64,000 nt of DNA from Flaccisagitta enflata (lineage: Eukaryota; Chaetognatha; Sagittoidea; Aphragmophora). A program made the translations under genes and the position numbers. The notes beneath the pieces were generated by a model that saw nothing but the letters and a program-made list of their open reading frames with translations, was not told the DNA's origin and did not search any database. The stretch covers positions 96,410,001-96,474,000 of the forward strand of contig OZ231127.1 in NCBI GenBank assembly GCA_965153355.1, read 5' to 3'. Positions within the stretch are counted from its first letter, which is position 1; every line of letters begins with the position of its first letter. Shown here piece after piece: positions 34,248 through 44,885 of this stretch.

Positions 34248-34816
34248 TGGGTCATCAATCTCGACAGGGAAAAAGTGTTAAGCTTTTGCTCTCAGTTGTT
34301 TCTTCTCACTGGTTTGGAATTTGTTTTCTTTTATGATACTATGTTTGACATTTTTTTGTGTCCCAATTTCATTAGTGTGAGTTAAATACGTTGTCCACAA
34401 CATCAATTTAAAGAAAAACAAGCATTTTTAGATGTGACTCAATTTATCCTTAGTTCATCAAAAATGTTTTTCTTTGATTTGCTCTTATTTCACACTGGAT
34501 TGAGCAGCAAATTTCAGATTTGTCTCAGTTGAAGATATCTTTATGAATTTTTAAAAACATCTTTAATTTCAGACTATTTTAGCATTTGTAGCTCAAGGTG
34601 ATCAAAAATGATAATAGTAGTGATGAAAAAGGGATAAATTGAGCTTCTGCCACATATACTTGTTTTACTTCACATTGATGTTGTGGAAAAAATATTTGAC
34701 ATTGACCAACATACAGATGAAACATAATACTATGTAGGAAAATCAATTCCAGGTCATTGAGAAGAAGCATCTGAGAGCAAAAGCCTAATACTTTTTCCCA
34801 ATCGAGATTGATGACC
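34248..34816. mobile_element. Foldback MITE with long inverted ends
   Basis: GGTCATCAATCTCGACAGGG and AAGCTTTTGCTCTCAG on the left are mirrored by CTGAGAGCAAAAGCC and AATCGAGATTGATGACC on the right. Pairing continues inward through TTCTTCTCA/TGAGAAGAA. No clear target duplication. Confidence 0.8.
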
Positions 34817-34988
34817 GTGTACATTTACTTTCACTGTGATAATTACTCTCACAGTGATACTTACTGTCATAGTTTCAGGAAGCGGCAAATGATTAGGACA
34901 AGCCCAATGGCCGAGCACGGTGCCCGGTGGGCCAATTCGATTTCAAAAAAGTAACGCTAATAACGCCTGTAGACATAAAAAAGAAGAA

Positions 34989-35150
34989 AACAAGGCCAAG
35001 TAGGCCGAGTAGGTGTGCTGTGTGGATTGTGTAAATAGTTGAATTATGTGTGGATTGTGGATTGTAGATTGTGTGTGGATTGTTACCGACCAACCGACAG
35101 ACCAACCGACGGACACAGCCAGTTGTATAGGTGGTTTGGCGCACCTGAAA
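34989..35150 (+). mobile_element. HINE-like element, AGGTG subtype
   Basis: AACAAGGCCAAGTAGGCCGA, subterminal AGGTGTGC, a TGTGTGGATTG repeat, GACC/GACGGAC repeats, hairpin AGGTGGTTTGGCGCACCT, GAAAA. The 3' terminal GCGCACCT pairs with the subterminal motif at 7 of 8 positions. Confidence 0.88.
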
Positions 35151-35379
35151 AGATTTACTGAATGGCTAATCGCTATAAAGATGTAAAGATGGAAACGCAC
35201 TTTTCATCCTCGTGATCGTGCCATCCCACATCTCTGATCCACAATTCCATGCAGTTCTCTCTTCTCTGTTCAACGAAACCTTTTTTTCAAGATTTGAGGT
35301 CAAAATGACTTTTTTGTGCGTTTCAACTTTTTCTCCTTTGCAAATCTCCTGAGCATGTTTTCAGTTCGATAGCCTTTTT

Positions 35380-36066
35380 GGGCAGCGGCCCCGAAGGGGA
35401 CGAAGTCCTGTAGAACACAGGGGGACTTTCGTTCGTCCGTTCGTTCGTTCGTTCGTTCGTTCGTGCGTCCCCCCCCCTCATCAAGCCCCTCAGGCCTCAA
35501 ATCTGGCCTCTCAGGCCTCAAATCTGGCCTCTCGGGCCTCTAACCCAGCCTCTCAGGCCTCAAATCCAGCATCTCAGTCCTCAAATCTGGCCTCTCAGGC
35601 CTCAAATTCAACCTCTCAGACCCCAAACCTGACCTCTCAGGCCTCAAATCTGGTCTCTTAGGCCTCAAATTCAGCCTCTCAGTCCTCCAACCTGGCCTCT
35701 CAAGCCTCAAATTAGGCTTCTCAGGCCTTAAATCAGCCATCTAAGCCTCAATTTATTGCTTTCAGGCTTCAAGTCAATCCTCTGGCCTTTCAAGCCTTGA
35801 TCCAGCGCTCTCGAGCCTCAAGTCAGCCCTCTCAAGCTTCAAATTGACATTCTCTGGCCTTACATCAGCCTTCTTAGACCTCAGTTTAGGCTCTTGAAGG
35901 CCTTCAGTCAGCCCTCAATAGCATATCATCCACTTCTTCAGGCAGGACGAACGAAAGTCCCCCTGTGTTCTACAGGACTTCGTCCCCTTCGGGGCCGCTG
36001 CCCTGCTTCCCCTCATTCCAATTCACAATCACTCAAAGCAGGGCAACGGGTATCGCTGACCAGCGC
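35380..36066 (-). mobile_element. GGGCAGCGGCCCC element, full copy
   Basis: 3' end at 35380 (GGGCAGCGGCCCCGAAGGGG), 5' block near 35955-36003, then the leader GCTTCCCCTCATTCC and GGGCAACGGGTATCGCTGAC. The interior (35470-35930) is a 20-22 bp GGCCTCTCAGGCCTCAAATC array. TTCGTTCG repeats lie just inside the left end. Confidence 0.93.
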
Positions 36067-36224
36067 CGTACGGGAATTTATGATTTTGGGGGTGCCACCT
36101 CCTATTTGTGTCACAACAACTTTTTAGTGTCCCAATCAATTTAGCTAGTGATTTTTTTGTCTTTATATGTATAAACAACAATAATTTTTGGTGCATCAGA
36201 AATGAAAATCTGGTCACTCTCTAC

Positions 36225-36233
<9 letters not shown>

Positions 36234-36313
<80 letters not shown>
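36234..36313. repeat. (CT)n microsatellite
   Basis: Pure CT array of about 80 bp. Confidence 0.97.
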
Positions 36314-36316
<3 letters not shown>

Positions 36317-36324
36317 AGAGTGTG

Positions 36325-36412
36325 TGTTCCAACAAGGGACCGCCATGGCGGCCCTGGCGGCCCCTTGCCATACGGCCCTGTCGCTGACCACATATTGCCC
36401 TTGGGCAACCTG
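36325..36412 (-). mobile_element. Fragment of a GGGCAGCGGCCCC-family leader
   Basis: GTCGCTGACCACATATTGCC and CTTGGGCAAC equal the leader end of 24782-25500. It also contains CCGCCATGGCGGCCC palindromic sequence. The rest of the element is absent. Confidence 0.6.
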
Positions 36413-36473
36413 TTTTTCTCTCTTTTATTTGCCTTTTGTTTCTATTCTGTTTGGCGGCAATATGCCTATCCTA

Positions 36474-36674
36474 AACAAGTGACGCGGGGTCACAATGTCG
36501 TTGTGGACGGGTGGGCATACCCCATGTGCCCCACGCATACACAAAAAACAACTAAAACGTTCATTTTCAACTCGTGTCCATGGACAAACAGACGGACCGA
36601 CGGACCAATGGACAAAGCGACGGACCGACAGATGGACAAAGCCTCTTATAGAGTTGCGTGTCCGCAACTGAAAA
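36474..36674 (+). mobile_element. HINE-like element, GTTGC subtype
   Basis: AAACAAGTGACGCGGGGTCA, GTCGTTGTGGACGGGTGGGC, GACGGACCGACGGACC, AAAGCCTCTTATAGAGTTGC, GTGTCCGCAACTGAAAAA. The subterminal GTTGTGGAC pairs with GTCCGCAAC with one G-T type mismatch. Confidence 0.88.
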
Positions 36675-36812
36675 AGGAATCATTACGTTTCGCGTTGGTC
36701 GATCTTAAGATATCTGAGATGTCAATTGTCTAAGATTAGTGTTTTTTTTTCAATCATGGTTTAGTATAATTCTTATGCAGCTTGGATCATATTCATTCTG
36801 ATCAGTGACATA

Positions 36813-37036
36813 CCGTCCTGCCTCTAAAAGCCCCCCCACCCCCTTTTTGAAAAAAAAGTTACATCTCCAATTTGCTTTTTGTATCTTTTAATATTTTCTA
36901 TTTAATCTTGTTTTTTAAGAATATTTTTTTCCCATCCTTTGATATTGAAGAGGGGCGCTTAATAGAGGGTATAAAAGGCAGTGTCATTTTTTATTTAGTC
37001 AGCGCCCCAAGCGCTAATTACGTAGAGGAAATACGG
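36813..37036. mobile_element. TA-flanked MITE (CCGTATTTCCTCT family), copy 1
   Basis: The left end CCGTCCTGCCTCTAAAAGC and the reversed right end CCGTATTTCCTCTACGTAA then TTAGCGC agree in pattern, with TA outside both (36811-36812, 37037-37038). T-rich core. Confidence 0.7.
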
Positions 37037-37149
37037 TACATTTTTTATCGTTTCAACCTCAACGATTCCCGCCTCTGAAAAGATCGGTATAAAAAATTTA
37101 AAGAGGACGGAAAAACATGAAACTGCATGAAAACTGGAAAAGTGACGAT

Positions 37150-37554
37150 CACAAACGACAATAGTCGCAAAAGCGTTAGATGGTCAGCGTTACGTGCCCT
37201 GCTTCAGTAAGTTGATGGTAGTTGAGGAGGGCAGGCAGCGGCCTGAGGTCGTGACCGGCTCTGCGTATGAGGCCTCTCCTCCTCCTTCTTCTCCTCCTCC
37301 TCCGCCCCCCTCCCCCAACCTCCAGGCCTTGAGGCAGAATGGGCCTTGGGGCTGAGATTTGGGCGTTGAGGTCGGGATTTTGGCCTCAAGACTGGGATTT
37401 GGGCCTTGAGGCTGGGATATGGGCCTTGAGGCTGAGATATGGGCCTGGAGGTTGGAGGGAGGGGGGGTACAAAGGAGGAGAAGAAGAAGGAGGAGGAGAA
37501 AATTCCACATATGTGTGAAAGCATAGGTCATCGACCCCTTCGGGGCCGCTGCCC
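37150..37554 (+). mobile_element. GGGCAGCGGCC element, decayed 5' block
   Basis: Leader AATAGTCGCAAAAGCGTTAG and GGTCAGCGTTACGTGCCC, weak subterminal GGCAGCGGCC, an interior GGGCCTTGAGGCTGAGAT array, 3' end GGTCATCGACCCCTTCGGGG and CCGCTGCCC before AAAAA. Confidence 0.85.
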
Positions 37555-37774
37555 AAAAACGGGATTATTGATGTTTTAATGAGAACGAGATTGAGGACAT
37601 TTTGACGAAATTTGACGAAAAACTCGTAGAGAACATTTCCCACCGGCGTATAATCGACCCTTTGGCTTGGGTTAATCTGGTTCATAACGAGCACATCTGA
37701 CAATGGACATTTTCATGAGGCTGAAGGAGAAAAGAAGCCGCAGAAATGGGCGCGTTACTAGTCACAGGTAAATA

Positions 37775-37939
37775 TGTTTTTAACGGGCCAGTCTGTCGCT
37801 CGCTCTGTTAGCTCGCACCGCTTATTCTTTTTATTATGGAGTAAGTTTCGCTACAACCTTTTGATATGTTCCCTCAGCTCGCTGGCTCTGTTCACACCTC
37901 ACAACTTCCCTCACTCACTGCTCTTACTCCTTTGTGGGT
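37775..37939 (-). mobile_element. PIF/Harbinger-like MITE, partial
   Basis: AACGGGCCAGTCTGTCGCTC, CTCGCACCGCTTATTC, CTCACTCACTGCTCTTACTC. It ends abruptly where the next MITE starts. Confidence 0.65.
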
Positions 37940-37941
37940 TA

Positions 37942-38190
37942 CCGTATTTCCTCTAATTAGCGCACCCCTTCTAGTTAGCGCCCCCTATTCAAAAAACGTT
38001 TTACCATCAATATGTTTTCATCTTTTTTCACATCTTTAAAATGCAGTTGTTTATTGCTTTTTTCTAAATATTTTTTTTTGTATTTTGTTTCTAAAATAGA
38101 TTCCAATTTTAAATACAGGGTTAAGATGACAATGTTATCCTTTTTTTTTCATAAGCACCCCAGGTGCTAACAGGCCTCTTGATTCTTCTT
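37942..38190. mobile_element. TA-flanked MITE (CCGTATTTCCTCT family), copy 2
   Basis: The left end CCGTATTTCCTCTAATTAGC is clear and follows TA at 37940. The right end is weaker: AAGCACCCCAGGTGCTAACA. It lies at the break point of the PIF-like MITE to its left. Confidence 0.65.
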
Positions 38191-38847
38191 TTCTGCCGAG
38201 AAGCAAAATTCTTTCCTGCAACGCTGCCTACTGTAAAAATCAAACCCCCCTCCCATGCCTACCATGCTCAAAAAGTCACTATGCAGTGAACAAGTTCACA
38301 TCCAGTCATTAGTCCAGTAAACACACACTTTTTCAGTTTCACATACGAGGTTGCCAAAACATTTCTTATGCATCTTGTGTTTTTACTAATTTAATCATCA
38401 GTGCAAATCTGATGCGGATTGCTATGTAAAACGCAGAACGACGTTGACAACTTACTAATGTTCATGAGAATTCCTCCCTCCATTTAACAATAGATTGAGA
38501 TTTAGTTCAAGATATGATTCTTATTCAAATTAACTGTGAATCAAATCAGCGATATTGCAGTGGAGTGGTAACCTCAAAACTGCAATATGCAAATTATCCT
38601 AAAGGTGACTTCAATCGCTATTCTTCAACCATCATTTCTCCCTTTATTACGTCTTTGTCTTTGTCTTTGTCTTTGTCTTTGTCTTTGTCTTTTTCTTTGT
38701 CTTCTCCTCCCTTCTTCCCTTCTTCTCCTACTTCTTCTTCTTCTTCCGGGACCTGCCGATATCTTTCTTACCCTGCCGACAAGCGGCGCTGCTCGCTGCC
38801 CCAGAATCAAGAGGCCTGGGCGCTAATTAGACAAAATACAGATCGTA
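38191..38847. other. Mostly unrecognised; short TCTTTG and TTC repeats
   Basis: Contains a (GTCTTT)n run (38650-38700) and a short TTC-like stretch (38705-38745). No gene recognised. Confidence 0.5.
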
Positions 38848-38935
38848 TTATATGGTATTTCAAATTTATAGATATGCGTTCACACTGCCAACGCAATAAA
38901 GGGGAAGGATCGTGATTGTTGTCGTCATTTGAAAC
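38848..38935 (-). mobile_element. End of a PIF/Harbinger-like MITE
   Basis: ATATGCGTTCACACTGCCAA, CGCAATAAAGGGGAAGG and CATTTGAAACACGCCC line up with the terminal 85 bp of the minus-oriented copy at 8556-8817 (TATGTGTTCACGCTGTAAAC ... TAGAAACACACCC). It is the left border of the 109-bp satellite. Confidence 0.7.
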
Positions 38936-40218
38936 ACGCCCAGGAGAGATAAAGATAGAGACATGAGAAATAAAGAGAAATGAGACAAAGAAAGAGACAT
39001 ACAAATTAATGGGAATGATTGGTGATTGTTGTTGTCACCAGAAACACGCCTTGGAGAGATAATGATAGAGACATAAGAAATAAAGAGAAATGAGACAAAG
39101 ATAGAGACATATAAATTAACGGGAATGATAGCGATTGTTGTCGTCATTAGAAACACGCCCTGGAGAGATAAAGATAGAGACATAGAAAATAAAGAGAAAT
39201 GTAACAAAGATAGAGACATACAAATTAACGGGAATGATAGCGATTGTTGTCGTCATTAGAAACACGCCCTGGAGAGATAAAGATAGAGACATAAGAAATA
39301 AAGAGAAATGTAACAAAGATAGAGACATACAAATTAACGGGAATGATAGCGATTGTTGTCGTCATTAGAAACACGCCCTGGAGAGATAAAGATAGAGACA
39401 TAAGAAATAAAGAGAAATGAGACAAAGATAAAGACATACAAATAAACGGGAATGATAGCGATTGTTGTCGTCATTAGAAACACGCCCTGGAGAGATAAAG
39501 ATAGAGACATAAGAAATAAAGAGAAATGTAACAAAGATAGAGACATACAAATTAACGGGAATGATAGCGATTGTTGTCGTCATTAGAAACACGCCCTGGA
39601 GAGATAAAGATAGAGACATAAGAAATAAAGAGAAATGAGACAAAGATAAAGACATACAAATAAACGGGAATGATCGCGATCCTTGTCAATCACTAGAAAC
39701 AGAGAGATAAAGATAGAGACATGAGAAATAAAGAGAAATGAGACAAAGATAGAGACATACAAATTAACGGGAATGATAGCGATTGTTGTCGTCATTAGAA
39801 TCACGCCCTGGAGAGATAAAGATAGAGACATAAGAAATAAAGGGAAATGAGACAAAGATAGAGACATACAAATCAATGGGAATGATCGCGATTGTTGTCG
39901 TCATTAGAAACATGCCCTGGAGAGATAAATATAGAGACATAAGAAATAAAGGGAAATGAGACAAAGACAGAGACATACAAATTAACGGGAATGATTGATG
40001 ATTGTTGTCGTCATTAGAAACAGGCCCTAGAGAGATAAAGATAGAGACATTAGAAATAAAGCGAAATAAGACAAAGATAGAGACATATAAATTAACGGGA
40101 ATGATCGCGATTGTTGTCGTCATTAGAAACACGCCCTGGAGAGATAGAGATAGAGACATGAGAAATAAAGGGAAATGAGACAAAGATAGAGACATACAAA
40201 TTAACGGGAATGATCGCC
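38905..40218. repeat. 109-bp satellite, about 12 units, containing a MITE end
   Basis: Each unit reads GGGAATGATAGCGATTGTTG, TCGTCATTAGAAACACGCCC, TGGAGAGATAAAGATAGAGA and on to CATACAAATTAAC. Unit starts are 109 bp apart (for example 39132, 39241, 39350). The part up to ACACGCCC corresponds to the PIF-like MITE terminus; the remainder is an AGATAGAGACATA-type purine-rich sequence. Units near 39677 and 40000 are the most diverged. Confidence 0.93.
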
Positions 40219-40459
40219 ATTGAAAGAGTCGCGAAGTGAACAAATCCAAGTGGCGTAAGATTGAAGATTTCAACACGAAGCGGTTACGATACTGATGGAT
40301 GACCTGATTAACACCCACGACCATTCGATTACATGTTGATGAAGAACCCGCATTACAGCCATTAGATATTAGGCATTGGTTGGTGGTGGGAAATTGGTCG
40401 CTTGTGTGACATTCTGATTGTAAAGACTAAAGAGTTGGCTTGATTGTCACAGAGACAGA

Positions 40460-40462
<3 letters not shown>

Positions 40463-40508
<46 letters not shown>
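40463..40508. repeat. (GA)n microsatellite
   Basis: Pure GA array of about 46 bp. Confidence 0.96.
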
Positions 40509-40510
<2 letters not shown>

Positions 40511-40559
40511 TGTGTGACAGACAGAAGCAGATACTTAGGTACTTTTCACTCTCGTATTA

Positions 40560-41154
40560 ACCATGCCTAAGAAAAAAATTGCACTCTTATCTTAAAACAC
40601 ATACCTAATCGCTCTCTGTCAAGTAAACTATAGAAAATCAGTGACTGTTAGAAAGATATTCAAAAATTCTTTAAAACTAGACCAAGCAGAATGCTGCAAC
40701 TTTTATTGGTTAAAAATGACAACTAAATGAAGTTAATCACTCCACTTTCCTTGAAGTGAGTTTATTTATCATCAGAATTTTCCACTTTTTCCTATGTATC
40801 TATGTAAATACTGACCTAAATCAAAAAAGAAATTTGGAAAATTTTCTTCAAAATGGCGCCAAGCAGAAATTTGTAACTTGATCCGTTTAGAAAATATGAT
40901 TAAATGAAAGTGGAAGGTACATTTCAAAGGGTTATGTGAAAACGCTCTTTCTGGCAGTAAGCAAAATTGACATCTTTACTTCATATATCATTGTAATTTC
41001 TAAAGTTTTTGAGCTACAATGCTCTGACACCACTCGATTGATAGATTTTTTGAAGCTCTTTCAAATGCTCACTGATTTTTTTTTTATAGTTTCACCTTCT
41101 ATGAACGAACCAAGAGTCGTCCAAAAATAGTGCAATTTATTTTTTTGGCATGGT
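40560..41154. mobile_element. TA-flanked MITE (ACCATGGC family), copy 2
   Basis: Ends ACCATGCCTAAGAAAAAAAT and TTTTTTTGGCATGGT with TTGCACT/AGTGCAA next inward. TA outside both ends (40558-40559, 41155-41156). Interior AATGGCGCCAAGCAGAAATT. The family variation (CATGCC for CATGGC) is at both ends. Confidence 0.82.
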
Positions 41155-41156
41155 TA

Positions 41157-41475
41157 CTAGTACTTAGAAGGTACTTGTACTTGTACATGTAATTACTACG
41201 AAACACGAGCTCTGCCCAATTTAGAGCAGTGCGTCAAACAGAAAACGACATGTAACCTCGAGTCACCTATCTTTTCATGTATTGATACGTTTTACGAAGA
41301 CGGATATTTGATGGTTTTGAATATCTAACCATAACGTATGTTGAAGAGCAAATAACAGAGGCAGAAATGAAAATGACTCGAAAGTATCAAGGCAAATTTC
41401 GAGGGTCGCGTGATAATGACAAAAAAATGTCACCAGTCACAGAATGACAAAAGAAATTTAGGGAAAAAAAAAACT
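41157..41475. other. No feature recognised
   Basis: Unique-looking, with a short GTACTTGTACTTGTACATG repeat at 41168-41190. Confidence 0.5.
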
Positions 41476-41476
41476 A

Positions 41477-41900
41477 CACTCTTTTTTTTTTATAAGAACG
41501 TCATTTTTTTTTCGAAGGCTTCATGTTCTTATTTTCAAGGCCAAATGAAGCCTTCAACGTTCTTAGAGCGTTCTTAATTTCAAATACTATATAAACTATA
41601 GAAAACCTTATAATATACTATTACTCAATTATACTAAATATATTTCTATGAAATACTGTTAAATTAAATGTCAATCATTAAAGTTTGGGGATATCTTTAT
41701 AATATTTATTAAAAATTATAAAATATTGTCTTTATTATACTAAGATTCAAGTGTTTTTTTAATGTTCTTTGAGTATCATTGTAAGCAAAATTGTTTTCTC
41801 AAGATTTGAAGCCTTTGTATGTTCTTAAGATGTTCTTAATTTTGGGGCCATTCGAAGCCTTGATGTTCTTATAAACTAGGTTCTTATAAAAAAAAGAGTG
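41477..41900. mobile_element. TA-flanked MITE (CACTTT family), copy 2
   Basis: Ends CACTCTTTTTTTTTTATAAG and its mirror; TA at 41475-41476 and 41901-41902. Closely similar to 4905-5331 throughout. The extra C (CACTC for CACTT) is present at both ends. The right end is repeated once more (TAAAAAAAAGAGTG to 41916), giving a second TA. Confidence 0.87.
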
Positions 41901-41978
41901 TATAAAAAAAAGAGTGTATTTGAGGTTCTTCAAATGGTCGAAGTTTATAGGGGATTTTTGCGTGTTGAAGAGGCAAAG

Positions 41979-42187
41979 TTTTTAGTCGCGTGCTACGCGA
42001 CTCTACACCCCGCTTTGTCGGTCGGTCGGTCGGTCGGTCGGTCGGTTGGTCGGTCCCCTTATTACTGTTTCGGCGTTTTTGAGCTTTTTGAGCATACTGC
42101 TCCTGCCCAGATGCCCTAGTGAGCTTCTCCAGCACTGCTCCTTCCCACCTGCACGCCACTAGAGTAGCCGTGTATCCGGCCTTGTTA
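41979..42187 (-). mobile_element. HINE-like element, intact
   Basis: TTTTTAGTCGCGTGCTACGC, a pure (GGTC)n run of about eight units, TGCTCCTGCCC, CACCTGCACGCCACTAGAGT, GTATCCGGCCTTGTT. Confidence 0.93.
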
Positions 42188-42204
42188 GTTGATTGATTGA
42201 TTGA

Positions 42205-42245
42205 TTGTTGCGGACATGCAATTCTTTAAGTAAGTTTTGTCAGAA
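42205..42245 (-). mobile_element. HINE-like 3' end scrap, GTTGC subtype
   Basis: TTGTTGCGGACATGCAATTC matches a GTTGC-subtype terminus. Nothing else of the element follows. Confidence 0.45.
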
Positions 42246-42454
42246 GAAGGCTCCTTCTCGCGATTTATATTAACCTTTGCTTCCGTTGAGACACATTAAT
42301 CTTTTGACCTTTGTTTAAATTAGTTTATATTATACAGAATAGAAATTGAAAACACTTTCAGAATCTGAAGAAAATGCTTTTTATACTATTAAGCAACATA
42401 GTGGTGAAATAAAAAAATTAGTATTGCAACTAGAGATGCAGAAGCGGTAGATTT

Positions 42455-42628
42455 TTGGACCGCTTCCGCTTCTGTTTTCAATTGCCATATTCAAAAATTG
42501 ACAGCTTCCGCTTCCACTATTTCAAAAAGCATAGCTTCCACTTCTGCTTCTACTTCCACCATTTTAGAAGGCACAGCTTCCGCTTCCGCTTCCGCTTCCG
42601 CTTCCGCTTCTGCTTCTGTTACTGCTTC
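42455..42628. repeat. (TTCCGC)n hexamer array
   Basis: CTTCCG hexamers with CTTCTA and CTTCCA variants, cleanest at 42575-42612. Confidence 0.9.
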
Positions 42629-42654
42629 GTTTACCCTGTCATCAAAAGCGAGTG

Positions 42655-43383
42655 TTACCAGCAAAACCTTTCTCAGCGATACCCGTTGCCCTGCTTTGAG
42701 TGATTGTGAATTGGAGTGAGGGGAAGCAGGGCAGCGGCCCCGAAGGGGAAGAAGTCCTGTAGAACACAGGGGGACTTTCGTTCGTCCTGCCTGAAGAAGT
42801 GGATGAGATGCGATAGAGGGCTGACTGAAGGCCTTCAAGAGCCTAAACGGAGGTCTGAGAAGGCTGATGTAAGGCCTGAGAATGCTAATCGGAAGCTTGG
42901 GAGGGCTGACTTGAGGCTTAAGAGAGCTGGATTAAGGCTTGAAAGGTAAGAGGACTGATTTGAAGCCTGAGAGCAATAAATTAAGGCTTATATAGCTGAT
43001 TTGAGGCCTGAGATAGCCTGATTTGAGGCCTGAGAGGCCTAGTTTGAGGCCTGAGAGGCCAGGTTTGAGGCCTGAGGATTTGGATTTGAGGCCTAAGGAA
43101 CCTAATTCTAAGCCTGAGAGGCCAGGTTCGAGGCCTGAGAGGTTGAATTTGAGGCTTGAGAGGCCGGACTTGAGGCCTGAGAGGCTGGATTTGAGGCCTG
43201 AGAGGCCAAATTTGAGGCCTGGGAGGCGAGATTGGGGGTCTGAGAGGCCAGATTTGAGGTCTGAGAGGCCAGATTTGAGGCCTGAGGAGCCTGATTGGGG
43301 GGACGAACGGACGGACACACGGACGGACGAACGAAAGTCCCCCTGTGTTCTACAGGACTTCGTCCCCTTCGGGGCCGCTGCCC
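42655..43383 (+). mobile_element. GGGCAGCGGCCCC element, full copy
   Basis: Leader AGCGATACCCGTTGCCCTGC, subterminal block 42729-42775, interior GAGGCCTGATTTGAGGCCTG array (42950-43300), 3' end CTTCGGGGCCGCTGCCC at 43383 then AAAAA. The interior is the inverted form of the array in 35380-36066, so these two are sister copies. Confidence 0.93.
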
Positions 43384-43459
43384 AAAAAGTGATTAAAATT
43401 TTGTTAAAAATTGCGATTTTTTCTGTCGCGGCTAGGAGTCTATTAGCGAAAATCACCAA

Positions 43460-43606
43460 AACAAGGCCGGATACACGCCAATCCAGTCGCGGATGGTTGA
43501 GCAGGACCCAATACAAAAACTGCTTGGAATTCAAAAATGTTACCAACGGACCAACCTACCGACCGACCAAGACGGCAAGGTGTAAAGTCGCATGTCCGCG
43601 ACTAAT
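43460..43606 (+). mobile_element. HINE-like element, GCGGAC subtype, short
   Basis: AACAAGGCCGGATACACGCC, subterminal AGTCGCGGAT, GACCGACCAAGACGG, hairpin GTCGCATGTCCGCGACTAAT. Confidence 0.9.
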
Positions 43607-43675
43607 AACAAATGTTGATGTATAAGTAAATTGGAACCCTATATCTCTTCCTGAAAGATTTTCCGTCTAAAAGAC

Positions 43676-43910
43676 TTAAGGGGACATAGTCAAAAAACAT
43701 GTGCGTAGTATGTTGCTCCAAGGAGCATCCCACATCAAGCTAGGGTGGTGACACCCCATTGTCAACTTCCTTCTTGGATTTAAGTTTTCTAAATTCTTTC
43801 AAAGTGCGAAGTGGGATACTTTGATTACATCATATTACTCATACTCAACCAAGGTGCAATACTGTGTGGTCATATACCCCCACTTCGCACTTTGAAGGAT
43901 TGGGTTAATT
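43676..43910. mobile_element. Solo TTAA end plus an inverted repeat
   Basis: TTAAGGGGACATAGTC at 43676 equals the right end (reversed) of the TTAA element at 48568-49046. CTTTCAAAGTGCGAAGTGGG (near 43796) and CCCACTTCGCACTTTGAAGG (near 43888) form an 18-bp stem with a loop of about 75 bases. Confidence 0.55.
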
Positions 43911-44536
43911 ATGGCAGTTATAATGTGAGGCAATCAGTAGCAATAGGATAACTATGCCACTGTGCTGATGAATGGAAACCCGTGAAAGAAAAACTAGTTT
44001 ACATTTACTCTGTTACGAGAAACGCTTGTGGTACTGCTTTTCTCTTTCATTCATGACCAAAATAAAGTCTGATTTTTTTTTGTTTTATGTCAAAACACAA
44101 AGAATATCAAGTTATTACACTAATTATGGATCGCGAATACACGATCTAAGGCACCAGACACCGTACGTAGCTATCTCCAATGGAAAACGTCATCTGGATT
44201 GCAATGGCCGTTTAAACAAACTCGTCACGCCAGGGTATGCTTGGGTATTGCTTGGGTATTATTTGGGTATGCTCGGGTTTGCTTAGGTATGCTCGAGTTT
44301 TGCTCAGGTATTGCTCGGGTATTAATCTCACATTTTCAAAGTAGTCTAATAAATTACCAGGTCCGTCAATATCATTATGAGCGTAGGGAGAGAAATGGTG
44401 CGCGTTTATGAAGCAGTGGAAAACAACACAACTCAACTGAGGTTGAAAATTTTGGAGACAAATCTATGGGGTAATCAGAAATAGAAATATTCAATCATGT
44501 GATTGGTTAATCGATTGATTGAGACGAATTGAGGGA
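43911..44536. other. Mostly unrecognised; TTGCTTGGGTA minisatellite
   Basis: TTGCTTGGGTATTGCTTGGG-type units at about 44236-44325. The frame at 43972-44286 has no recognisable domain and runs into the minisatellite. Confidence 0.5.
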
Positions 44537-44885
44537 GGGTGTGATTCTAGTGAGTGCAAGGCCGTATACACGGCACCACAGTTGTACAGAGTTGGACAGG
44601 GGCAGTATAAAAAAACACTTGCCATTCAACGACATGTATGTACTACATGTCGTTGAATGGCAGTCCCGTGCCCGCGACCAACAACGATCGGGTTACAGCA
44701 TCAACACATATACAGAAATTACAACTGTCTTACGAGGGAGTGAGCAAAATGAGTGAGCAACCCTGGAAACAAAGTGAGCGTGTGAGCCAAAAAAGGAGCG
44801 TAGTGAAGCAGAGCAAGTGAGCTAAGTGAGCGGTGCGAGTGAACGTACGGAAAGAGCGACCGAGTGACTGGTATAAAACGTGATG

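Noticed and set aside
38905-40218. CRISPR-like array (regular 109-bp period)
   Set aside because: The whole unit repeats, with no variable spacers, and the sequence is clearly eukaryotic.
38866-40324. Series of overlapping MSLSLSHFSLFLMSLSLSL-type frames with apparent membrane segments
   Set aside because: They recur every 109 bp and are the satellite read in one frame.
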